Below, piece by piece: positions 20,661-30,761 of a DNA stretch of 64,000 nucleotides; positions within the stretch are counted from its first letter, which is position 1, and each line of letters begins with the position of its first letter. Under the pieces are notes generated by a model that saw nothing but the letters and a program-made list of their open reading frames with translations, did no database searches and had not been told where the DNA came from. Origin of the DNA: Lantana camara (taxonomy: Eukaryota; Streptophyta; Magnoliopsida; Lamiales; Verbenaceae); contig CM074858.1 in assembly GCA_037501455.1 (NCBI GenBank), forward strand, positions 14,186,501 through 14,250,500, read 5' to 3'. Both the position numbers and the translations under genes were made by a program.

Positions 20661-23553
20661 TCAAGCAGCTGGGGCGACATCTTCATCAACAACCACCAGA
20701 ATTGGGCCCTGAACAGGGCCGTGAATGGGACCCTCAGGCTCTTGCGGATCGTTGGGGGCATTGGCAGGAGCAGGCTCATTGGCATCTGGAGCGTTGGCAT
20801 TTTCAGCGACTTGAACTGGGGCATCCTCTATGATCGGCGCTTGTGGCTCGTCTTCATGAGCATCAGATGGACCCACACCCCCTTCCCTGTGGGCATCGGT
20901 GTACTCATCCTGGATCAGTTTCACCAGGAAGTCATACTCCATTTCCGCTATGCTGTCTGCGGGGTCGTTGGGATCCTCTTCTGCCTCCTCACAGCGCTCA
21001 TTAAACATGAGCCCCGTACCCTCAGCGCCCTTCATTGCTGGATCTGTCAGTCCTTTGTGGATGCCTTGATCCACTGCCAGGTTGAAGGCATTTTGGGCCT
21101 CGTCCAAGCAGTGTAACGAGGCCGCGAAGTTGAAAGCTTTGGAATGACAGAACTTGATCAGCGCCTCCTTGGTCGCACGCTCTAAGCTCCGAGGCCACTC
21201 GCTAACAGTATCATTAAACTTGCGCTCGGCCTCCATAGCCCTTGTTCTCAAGCTCTCCCTCTCTGCCTCAGCCTTCTTGACCCGCTCGTTAGCTTGGGCC
21301 AGCTGGTTGCCCAAGTTGATTCGAGCGCCGTCCACAGCCACAAAGTCTTCCTTCAGCTTTGACAGCTCCTCTTCATTTTTGTTGTACAAACCCTTGAGGG
21401 TTTCGTACTTGGCTATTTCAGCATCCAACTCCGCTTGGATGTGAACCGGGTCATACGAGCGGGCCATTTTCTTGTACTTGGCCTTGCGCTCGGCATATAT
21501 GGAGGCTCGCATTTGCACATTCTGGAGCCAGGGGAGAACTTGCTGCGTAAACGAGAGGAAAAGTGTTAGCGAAAAATAGTGATTTACGGAAAAGAAAAGA
21601 AGAATGCAAGGAATGGAGACTTACGGAAATCAGGGCGTGGGCTGCATCGAGCGTCACCTTCTCTACAGACTCATTGTAGAGATGCCTGTGGTCTGCGGAG
21701 AATTGGGCCCGGCTGAACAAATCCTGAGTAAGACTGAGTGCGACCGAGCCCGGCCTCAGCAAAACCGGTCCACCGTCGGGGGCGCCAGAAAAGTCTCTGT
21801 CCCCTCGGCGAGGGAACTCCCACATGTGTTCTTCCTCTGAAGAGGAAGTGTCCCCCTCGCCTCGGGGGCCCTCGACCACCCGTTTGCCCTTTCCTTTGAT
21901 CGCGACGGAGTCAGGCATTCTCTTCCTCTTGCGGGAAGGTCTATTTGCGCTCGAGCTCGGAGGAGCCTCTGTAATCGCCAGAGTGGTTACTGGCCTCGTT
22001 GTTTCTGAAGGAACGGGGGGTTGAACATCATCTCCTCTCTCCGTTCGCCTGGTCTCCCTGGGGACCAACCTACGTTCCCCTCGGCCACGAGGGGGTTGCA
22101 CCTCAGGGTTGGTGCTTGAACTGGCACCCCCACGAGCGTCCCCTCTATCATTGCGGTTACGGGGGCGTTGGGGCTCGCGCTGTTGGTTCCCCTGGGCGGC
22201 TTGATTCCTCTGAGCGTTGGCGAAACGAGCCGCTTGTCTAATTCCACCGGCCATTTCTAAGATAGCGGCTCCTGCAAAAATGAAAATACGAAGGTTATAA
22301 ATCCTTGAACAAGAATTGTTAAGTGCAAGTTACAAGTACAAGAAAAGCAGTTAGTATTCAATCCTATCTAAGGTTAGTGCCCTAAGAATCTAACCGTCTC
22401 TCTCTATGTCACGAGCCGGAGGGTTGTCAAGGAAATGAGGGTCGTTGGTAAGACCACACAAGAACATGAGTTCCGCATCGTCTATCCAGTCCTTTGCTTG
22501 TATAAGGTGACCCTCGTCCCTTAGGGTTGTTGCCAGGTTTTTAGCCCAGTCTCGGGGGAGTGAGGGTGGCAAACGGCTCTTTGAGTACGAGCCCCATTCA
22601 GTGATCACCCCAAAGCCCTCTTCTGCTGGGGCCTTGACAAAGATAAACTTTTCTTTCCAATCAATGTCGTAAGTGCTCGAGGGCGAATTGATCAGCTTCA
22701 TATAGGCCTTCGCTTGAACGTAATAGAATCCGGCCTCGGGGGATGAGCGGGATGAGCTGACCACTTGGAATAAAGCGTTGAAGTTCCGTAGGAGGGGCTC
22801 GTAACCCATGGTCCTCATCAGAATTACGAAGCATGTCAAGAGGGCTAAGCCGTTGGGCACAATTTGGGACGGACACAAGCCTAAGTTATTCAGCAGATGA
22901 GCCATTGAGTCTGAGATAGGGAACCTCAGGCCCCCTGAACTCACTGTGTCCATGTACACGGCCATCTCCCCGGGAGGCGGATTGTTTGCACGCTCGTGGT
23001 TTTGTGGGATTCTCCAAGTATACCGCTCGTCCCAGTAAATGGGGGCCATCATTGTCTTTACATCTCCCACGGTGACTGTGCTGGGAGTCTTATCAGGTGT
23101 GCGCTCGGTAGCTTGGTAGCCTGAGCCTGAGCCTTCACCCTCGTTTTGTCCTTTGGATTTCTGGGTTTTCTTTCTCTTGCCCTTGTCACGGGCCCTTTCT
23201 GAAGGCCCGGTTACGGCTTCCACCACTGGAAGCGGATTTGCAACACGGGCCCTTTCTGAAGGCCCGGTTACGGCTTTCGCCACTGGAAGCGGATTCGCAA
23301 CGGCCACTGTCACTCTATGGCGATGGGGATGTGTGGCACTTTGAGTTATGGGGAGAGTGACTCCTTGTCTTTCTGCCTCTATCACCAAATCCATCTCCTC
23401 AAAGAGAGGATCCACTCCGCCTGGGTTTCTGTCTTCCATAGCCATTACCGCTGCCCCCAACTCTTCATCTCTGGGGGAATCGTGAGAGGAAGAACTCTCC
23501 GTGGCCATCTCTTGGATTTCACGGGCAAATTCTTCAATGTGTTGGTCGGCCAT
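20661..23553 (-). CDS. Antisense accessory gene of the Tat element (three exons, 895 aa)
   Basis: Exons on the minus strand are 23553-22395, 22271-21625 and 21542-20661. Introns of 123 and 82 bp start GT and end TTTTGCAG and TTACGCAG. The second donor is a strong GTAAGT. The joined frame is exactly 896 codons with its stop. Exon 1 holds a folded domain (about residues 170-380, with motifs GGLRFPIS, LGLCPSQIVPNG and ITEWGSYSKS). It resembles the putative gypsy-type transposon domain (Transposase_28) of Tat antisense ORFs such as those of Grande. The middle is basic and serine-rich. The C-terminus has a coiled coil and an acidic Pro/Ala tail. A 57 bp direct repeat (23188-23301) encodes two copies of a 19-residue unit ending GPSERAR. 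The function is unknown. The splice model is inferred and has not been tested. Confidence 0.8.
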
Positions 23554-23813
23554 GGCAGAAGCAGAGGTTTTGAAAGTTTTTCTTGGAAGGAGATTAGGGT
23601 TCAGGAAGGCAAGGATCGGAGAAGGTTATGAAATCCTAAAGTCCGAAGTCCACGGTTAGCAAAGTTAGCAAGTTACAATGGAGATTTACCTTGGAAGCTT
23701 TAGAGAAAACTGGAGAAGAGGTTGAAGATGCTGGAGATGCGAGAGAATTTTTCTTGCAAAGGAGACTTGGAAAGTTTTGAATGCGTAAAGAATGACAAGA
23801 TTTCAGAATCCCT

Positions 23814-23823
23814 TATTTATAGG
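23814..23823 (-). promoter_or_regulatory. TATA box of the antisense gene
   Basis: CTTATTTATAG on plus reads CTATAAATAAG on minus, about 265 bp before the ATG at 23553. The long leader could include a 5' UTR intron. Together with the 3' poly(A) signal it suggests an independent transcript. Confidence 0.55.
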
Positions 23824-24148
23824 GATGGGAGTTGGTACCGTTTTAGGCAATAAATTCAAAATGGCAATCATTTCCCGCCTAGGAAACCGCCCACTTTATG
23901 GAACCGTCACATGCTTCCCAATGCTCACGCGCCCCACGCGCACCCGCATTTAATGCTCTGACGTTTCAAGGGCTTCAGAATAGTACCAGCATTTAATGCG
24001 GAAGTGATACGAACGGTCAATTGAAAAGACCGCATTAATGGCGCAATCAGAAGAAAATTGCTCAACACGCCAAGCTTTACACGAGCGCTATGAATAAGAG
24101 ATTGAGCGTGTCAAAATTCTACAGTCCTTATTACTAAGGACTACAGAA

Positions 24149-24161
24149 TTGGGGGGCAAAA
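24149..24161 (+). promoter_or_regulatory. Polypurine tract of the Tat element
   Basis: The sequence TTGGGGGGCAAAA directly precedes the 3' LTR. It is the expected plus-strand primer site. Confidence 0.75.
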
Positions 24162-24983
24162 TGATGGGGTCAAAATACGATCGTCCCACGACAAGACACG
24201 TGGCATCACGAGATGATGACATCTGTCTCCCCAAGGCTGCATCATCAGTTCACAAGCGCTGAACCCAACGAGCGCGGATCTTCTTCAGGAGTTAAGCCCA
24301 ACGAGCGCTATCACTCCAACGAGCGTCCTACACACCAAGCGATAGGTACGCCTACGTGCCAAGGGAGCCCTCTTCGAGCGTCACATTCCCTCAGAGCGGC
24401 CTCCCCTTTGGCTCGTCACTTGAATTGGGGCCAACATTCCCCTCAGTGGATATCTTGGCCTCCAAGGCTCAAGGTTGTCACGAGCGCGCTCTCAAGCCCT
24501 CGTCACCAACCACCCACATGGCTCTCTGACACACCGTACATGCCCGCGCACCTGCCACTGTTGCTAGCACTAACTTTTGGGCCGCTTTTGCAGAAGATTC
24601 CTCCTAGGTTTCTCTCTCACAGCGCCACGTGTTAGGGCAACATTCGGCCAGGACCACTTGAGGCAAATGACCAAAGGGCCCTTGACCCTCAACTATAAAT
24701 AACCCAAGTCATCTTCTACACTGTAAGCATTCTCTAAGCTTTCTTCATCACTGCAACTGTGACTGAGCTTACACTTATCTTCATACATTGAACTGATTTG
24801 AGCGTCGGAGAGCCAAACTGGGTATCACCCCCAGTTCCCCCAGCTTGGCCATCTGACCTTTCTTGTGCTTGTCCCAACAGGTTGAACCCCTTCCTCTTTT
24901 GCCGGCGAAGCTCCGGTGGTTTCCTCCACAAAATACAAATCGTAAAGTGATCGGATTCGGACCATCCATTCCCGGACCCATCA
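24162..24983 (+). repeat. 3' LTR of the Tat element
   Basis: It is 822 bp long and collinear with the 5' LTR without indels. One substitution is seen near 24838. GGTAT follows directly (24984-24988). Confidence 0.95.
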
Positions 24984-25278
24984 GGTATGACGTCATAATT
25001 ATATAATAATTATATATATTTATATAATATTACAAATATTAATTAAAAATAATTAAATTAGTTAAATAATATGGTAAAATGGATATATAAATAAATTTTA
25101 ACTACTCATTGATTTTTTAATAACATATGCTATAATAAAATTTCAAATTATAACTCTAAACAATAGAAATAAAAGATTAATTTAACAAATAACATACTTT
25201 TTATTGTATAAAAAATAATATTACACATATTTTTATGTTTTTATAAATATATAGTACAGATTATAATTTAAAATTAAC

Positions 25279-25328
25279 TTCTAAGAAAATATAATTATAA
25301 TATTATATTATAATTATATTTTCTTAGA
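25279..25328. repeat. AT-rich perfect palindrome
   Basis: Arms of 24 bp beginning TTCTAAGAAAATATAATTA face each other across 2 bp, inside the right part of the TIR element. It is a potential hairpin or cruciform. Confidence 0.7.
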
Positions 25329-25404
25329 ACTCAATTTTTAATTATAACTTAGAGGTTTAATAAGCTCATAAGTTTACCCTTATAATTATTTTATTTACTA
25401 AAAT

Positions 25405-25530
25405 AGAGCAACAAGTGAAGTAGGTGAGCTGGGTGGTGCTTTTCTCTTCTACAGCAGTGGTCCTGGTTCAATTCCCCCAACCCCCCAATAAACTTTTACA
25501 ATTTTGGAGTTAATAAAAAAAAAAAATTGA
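25405..25530 (+). mobile_element. SINE-like segment with tRNA-type head
   Basis: The A-box-like TGAGCTGGGTGGTGC is followed 37 bp later by the B-box-like TGGTTCAATTCCC, then a run of Cs and a TTAATAAAAAAAAAAAA tail. It sits within the TIR element. Confidence 0.4.
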
Positions 25531-25739
25531 AAATTTCGCCCCAACTGGCCCGAGAAGCTGTCCGGTCCGGGTTTTTAACAGGTTTTCGACCGGTTCGCCC
25601 GGGGCCAGACTGGTCCGTGAGGGGAGTGGTTTTAAGGGGTCACCCGGATCGAAAAGCCGACCGGTCACCGGTCGGACCGGCTGGTCCGGTCCAGGTTTTA
25701 AAACATAGGATTAAATGATGTAAGCTTGGTGAGTAGTCA

Positions 25740-28391
25740 TGTAGCATCCGGAACGCCGAGATACCACACCCCCGCACTATAGGCCGATCCACATACGAAA
25801 TGGCCAATCCCTACATGAACTAACCTATAGCAAACGGGTGACAAATAAAAGAAACAAGCTAGCTAGGCGGGACTATACCCCAAAACAATACAAAACCAAA
25901 ACATAAAATTTAAAGGCGGAAGCATTATGTCAATAATACATATAGGTACCATATTTGCATCGAAAGTATAAATACTAATAGGTACCAACATGTATCAATA
26001 CATTATCATCTCCAATGTATTATACAGATAAAAGTCTCCAGATGCTAATAATAACCATAACAGACTAACTCGGATATATCAATATCAATAACATGAAGGT
26101 GCATGAAGTGCTAGACTCAACTGGACGACAAGACATGACTCTGACTCCCGCCTAGCACACGACCGCGATAACCTGAAAGGTGGGGTGTCAGTCCATGGAA
26201 GACTGAGTGAAGGGCAATAAATATATATTCGCGCAATTACCATGCAAGTTATAACATCGGGTAAGGTTTTATAATTAAAAGTAATTTAAGTTCAGAATAA
26301 CATAGAACTCGCCCGAGATTACAACTATCAATATTAAATACTTTAATCACTTTCATGCGTTCATTACGTGCAATACGTGGCCCAGCGAGTGAGGGCAATC
26401 TCCAACCTTACTCCAACTGTGTACAATACATGCATGCTTTATTATTCAATAGGTGATCAGGCAATTCAGCTATCGTGCAATCGTGCATGTGTATTCAGGC
26501 AAGACAATCAATAAGTGCAATCATGACAATAACCCGAGGATAATCCGTGGTGCCAGACCCGTCCCCAGTCTCCTTCTTCCTCCGATGATGGTGGGATTGC
26601 AAGGCCCCACCATCCAATCTCATTGAGCAGAGGGTACATGAATCCCTAAGCCCGGAACTCCTTTCTCCACTAATCTCCTAGCGGATTCAGGGGTCATCCC
26701 AATGTGGTGAGGATAACATTCGAGTTACCCGTCAGCCCATGCTCTCCCCGTTGGCTCAAATCACTATCCTCGGGCCCAACGTGACATGCTTTACTCGCCA
26801 AAACACGATTAATCAATCAACCACGATACATGACTTGATTTTCATGAACATGGCTTGCTTGCAATTGTGTACAATTTTAGAAATCACTATAAATAAATAT
26901 ATACCTTTTTGGCTTGAAATTCCACATAATGGTTATACGGGTTTTATATAACTAGTAATTAAACCTCACCTTTACCGATAAAAGACGAGTAGGATATGGT
27001 ATATGGGGCTTGTTCCTTATCCCGATGAAGCTGGTCTGTGCAAGATAGACGTGTACACGTGAGACATGACTCAAAATGGACCAAATATAACGAACGGCGA
27101 AAATGTAACGAGATGACGAGCAATATACAATGTGGCATGCAAATATCATGTTTTGGCATGTAATCAATCATATAATAGCAATTTGGGATCAAAGAAATGA
27201 TTGGGTAAAAATCCCAAAATCACATTTTTGTACAGAATGTTTGGTTCTGTCGCAGGCCTGGGAACGGGTGTTCCGGTCCCATGTTAAAAATGGGAAGGGC
27301 CGTTCCCATGCCCTTCCAAAATGTGCCAGCAACTTTTAGATTAAAACGCGTCTCTTCTGGGAACGGCCCTTCCGGCACGCAGGCCAAAATGGGAACGGCC
27401 GTTCCCAGGTTCGGCCGCCTAATTTTAAATCAAAAGCGTGGGAACGACCGTTCCCATAACCCATTGAAGCGGGAAGGGCCGTTCCCACTTCTGCAACTTG
27501 AAAAACAGAGCAGAAGCAGGGGAAGCTCACGGCATAACAACAAAGCAATTACAAACTCAAGCTTTGATCACCAAAATGCAAGTTTTCTGGGAAACAAAAT
27601 ACATACATGTTCATAGTATCATAAATTACACAAAAACACATCAAACCATGCTTGATCTTCAAGGTTTTCCACTTTCATTTCATGTATAAATTCAATATAT
27701 TAGCTCAAATTCTTCAAGAATTCATGCATTAATCCAAGGAAAAAGCATATATTCAAGTAGCAAACAACAATTAATCCATATACTCCAAAGATTCCTAACC
27801 CTAGCTTCAACTAAAATGATCAATAAATCATATATATCCACTTACATGCTCTTGAAGGTAAAGAAATGGATGAGAAGATGATGATGACAAATAAGCTTCA
27901 AAGCTTGGATTTTCTTGAATAAACTTGATGAAATTTGATAAAATCCTTTCTCCTTTTCCTCATGAAAAAACCGAAGCAAGAAGGAAGCAATATGTTGGTG
28001 AATTTTGGATGATAATGATCTTGGGAAGCTTGGAGATGCATTTGTACGTGATTCACCAATTTTGATTTGTGTGAAGATGGCTAAATTGCTATTTAATCCT
28101 TCAAGTATTCAAATCATGCAATTAAGGATGAAAAGCTTTGAGAATTGATCAATTAAGTCCAAGGAGATAAAGATGCATTTTGGTCCTTGATTTATAAAGA
28201 AAGATCATTTAAGGACATGTTGACAATTAAATCATATTCGGTAATTATTTCACGAAATAAATATTTTCAAGTTATGAAATAAATTCTAAGTTTAATATGA
28301 ATTCATGAAATTTCATGAAAGTTTGATAAAATATAATTTATAAAATTATAACAAACATAAGAATGTAATTAATGAAATTCGGGGCGTTACA
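25740..28391 (-). repeat. 3' LTR of the minus-strand chromovirus (2652 bp)
   Basis: On plus it reads TGTAGCATCCGG...GGGGCGTTACA, so on minus TGTAACGCCCC...GCTACA. It contains six palindromes (27260-27486) and a GTGTCAGTCC...GACTGAGTGAAGGG box (26190-26216) shared with the other chromovirus LTRs in the window. The 26995-28391 part matches 30762-32122 closely. Confidence 0.88.
27260..27486 (-). promoter_or_regulatory. Cluster of six palindromes (GGGAACGGCCGTTCCC type)
   Basis: Copies lie at 27260-27275, 27292-27307, 27359-27374, 27391-27406, 27440-27455 and 27471-27486. They vary at a few arm or centre positions. The best copy, 27391-27406, is a perfect 16 bp palindrome containing AACGG and CCGTT. 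On the minus strand a TATA-like ATTATATGA lies about 85 bp downstream (27165-27175). Confidence 0.85.
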
Positions 28392-28392
28392 A

Positions 28393-28411
28393 TTCTCCCC
28401 CCCTTAAAAGG
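28393..28411 (-). promoter_or_regulatory. Polypurine tract of the minus-strand chromovirus
   Basis: On minus it reads CCTTTTAAGGGGGGGAGAA just before the 3' LTR. It is preceded by CCTGGGGACCAGG, a sequence almost repeated at the end of the plus-strand chromovirus pol (about 35622). Confidence 0.75.
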
Positions 28412-28462
28412 ACCTGGTCCCCAGGTTCACTGTCAAGTTCCGAATGTTGCACAAGCCATAAG

Positions 28463-28592
28463 AGAACCCCGTCTCTTAAACGAGAAATGAAAGAACCCCG
28501 TCTTTCCACAAAATGAGAACACCCCGTTTCTCGGCAAGAAATGAGAGAACCCCGTCTCTCAACAAGAAAGGAGAGAACCCCGTCTCTCGATA
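28463..28592. repeat. About 29 bp tandem repeat, five units
   Basis: AGAAC(A)CCCCGT starts recur at 28463, 28492, 28516, 28545 and 28574, followed by CTCTC or TTTC and an AAGAAA-type spacer. The array lies close to the polypurine tract of the minus-strand chromovirus. Confidence 0.8.
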
Positions 28593-28839
28593 TACACGAA
28601 AATAATTCAAGGGGCAGATTGTAAACAAAATTTCATAAATGTCACATAAACAAGTAGAACCATATTAATTACATAAATATCATATAGGTAAGTAAAACCG
28701 TTTTAATCACATAAATACCATTCATAATTAACTAATTTACAATGGGCAAAATCAAATACAATAACAATAAGATCCATGATGCACGTGATATGCATGGTTA
28801 GGTGTACCGTTCACCTTTGGTTGTGTCATGCATATAATT

Positions 28840-29587
28840 GGTACCTTCTTCTTCCCGGACCAGATTCACATTTGCATTTTGCACCCCCCCTCTCATGAAC
28901 ACATTCCCGGGCCTGAACAAGCAACCTTTTATCCCTGGTAGACTTCCCTTGTCTCCTTGAGCATGCGTCTATTTGATGCTCGTCGCTCCCATAGTACAGG
29001 CATAATCCTAACCATCTTCTACAACCCTCGTAAGTATGGTTGTCACGTCCACAATAGTTGCAAAGAAGCTTCTTCGAAAAGGTTGTTAAAGCTGGAGTAC
29101 TCGATGCTCCTGAACCTGACTTAAATGATCGATTCTTTTTCTTTCGAGACCTTTCTTAAGGTGTTGGGATATGTTGAGAGATAGGTCGCTTTCCTTTGTT
29201 GGAAGTCTATCTTGATTTTGAACCTGAAGCCTGCCCGGGTTGAGGATTAGACCTTCTTGCCTCCAACGAGGTGGTGTCTCGAACTTTCTCTTGGGAGTCC
29301 CCTGGAACTAACTCCCACACTCTTTTGATTTTCTTAAGTTGTGACTCGGCGGGATCCTTATTTCCTTCAAAGGATCTTGAGGATGGTTGGTTCTGAAATT
29401 CCCTAAACGCTATTGAAACTTGGCCCGGCTGTGGTGATGAAACTAGTGGCACAGAGGAGACATACTCTCTTATTTTCTGATCAACCAAATGAACCAAGGG
29501 GTTAAAAAACTCCTAAGGCTGAACCGGAGGGGGTAAATGCGGGGAAACACTAGGCACTCGTTCACGATGAGGGCGACCTTGAGACAT
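28840..29587 (-). pseudogene. Chromovirus gag remnant
   Basis: On minus an ATG at 29587 opens a frame beginning MSQGRPHRERVP. An in-frame TAG follows near 29515, then a 96-codon open piece (29497-29207), a further stop and a cysteine cluster (CNYCGRDNHTYEGC near 29060) of zinc-knuckle type. Most of the capsid is missing between the N-terminus and the basic linker. Everything from protease to integrase is deleted. Confidence 0.6.
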
Positions 29588-30761
29588 CCTGAAATCAAGA
29601 CACTAGATATGCATGTTGAATTAATATGTCAATGCAGGTTCACACTTGGAAATAATAAAGTTCAACATATTGGAACAATTAAGCTCAATCGGAAAAACAT
29701 ATATATGTACAGAAATTTAAAATTTAAAGTAACGTATGATGCACGTGCTTATGGATGCATTGAACCTGGTACCGTAATAATGGGAAACTTTATCTCAGCA
29801 CGAAATTCCTTATTGGTTGAATTTTAAACTCGTCTTGAACCGTTTATTATTTCTTGTCTTTCCCACGGTCTTCTAATCTTCGGAATTACCTAGAACAACT
29901 TGGACATTCCCACGGCTTGCTATTACAATTACTCGAACCCAGAATCCGCTACGCTCATGAAATTAGCGTCTTGCCTGTTCTATAAAAATCACTCCCCAAT
30001 TGTTGCCCGAGTCTTCTTCATGGTCGTGACTTTGATCACAATTTTCTTTGGTTTACTCTTTAGGAGTTCGAATAATTAAATGAACCCCTTTCCAATGGTT
30101 TACACGTGATCACCCGAAATCCACCCAGCAACTCTTTGCCTTTCTTTATTATTTCCATTTATTACTTCATGTCCCCTAACGTAATCTACAACACAACAAT
30201 TCAGCTTAGATCTAGAAAATGTCCCAACTCAATAATCCTTTAGCATTTTTGTCTTCCAACTTTATATCCCTTGGAGTGCTGAACTTCCTTTATCCCTTCT
30301 TTAATCGAAGTCCCAAACCATGCTATTTCCCATATTTTCCGTTGCTTCCTTTCCTCGAAAGTTACGCTCCGTTACCCCTTACCGTAATTACTTCCTTGAC
30401 CAAAATTTCTTGTGTTAACTTGTATAATTGTAAATTTTCTAAACCAGAACCTTTGAATTTTAAATTATGCTCCACTTATGGAATTAATTTCTTGACTTCC
30501 CTAAAAAAAATCAATCTCTAGTTATTACCCCGATTCTTCAAGTTACCACCGTGATTGAAATCCTTTAAATCTAATCTTTATGAATTAAGTAAATTGTAGA
30601 ACTTGTCTTCTTACTTGCCTACGCCTTGAACATATAATCTCCTTTCCTTCGTTCTTCATCCTTTACCGTTTCCGTTTGCTATTCCATATCTTCTACTTTG
30701 CTCTCTAAACATGACAATTCAACTTGAATCTGAAAAATGAGCTCAATCCACCCGATATGGT
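29588..30761 (-). other. Leader region of the minus-strand chromovirus
   Basis: This stretch is CT-rich on plus with no coding motif and no recognisable primer site. It joins the truncated 5' LTR at about 30762. Confidence 0.5.

Larger units (their letters stand above)
12256..24983 (+). mobile_element. Structurally complete Tat-lineage Ty3/gypsy retrotransposon
   Basis: It has 822 bp LTRs at both ends, TSD GGTAT (12251-12255 and 24984-24988), a primer site, one open Gag-Pol frame, a polypurine tract and an extra antisense gene before the 3' LTR. The integrase lacks a chromodomain, and the pol carries a second RNase H after a degenerate first one. Together with the antisense gene this marks the Tat lineage (Ogre, Retand and Grande relatives). 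By eye the LTRs differ at one base, so the insertion is very recent. Confidence 0.95.
12172..25705. mobile_element. TIR DNA element split by the Tat insertion
   Basis: The left end TTTTAAAACCCGGACCGG (from 12177) and the right end CCGGTCCAGGTTTTAAAA (to about 25704) are inverted relative to each other, followed inward by CCGGTCGGACCGG-rich sequence. Flanks TAGATTAAAT (12162-12171) and TAGGATTAAAT (25706-25716) look like a 10 bp target duplication with one indel, as in Mutator-like elements. The element proper is about 0.8 kb, has no transposase and contains a SINE-like segment. Boundaries are good to a few bases. Confidence 0.6.

Noticed and set aside
25418..25475. tRNA gene
   Set aside because: A and B boxes fit but the acceptor stem does not. 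A poly-A tail favours a SINE-like relic.
28463..28592. Possible CRISPR-like direct repeats
   Set aside because: The 29 bp units have no unique spacers. It is a simple tandem repeat.
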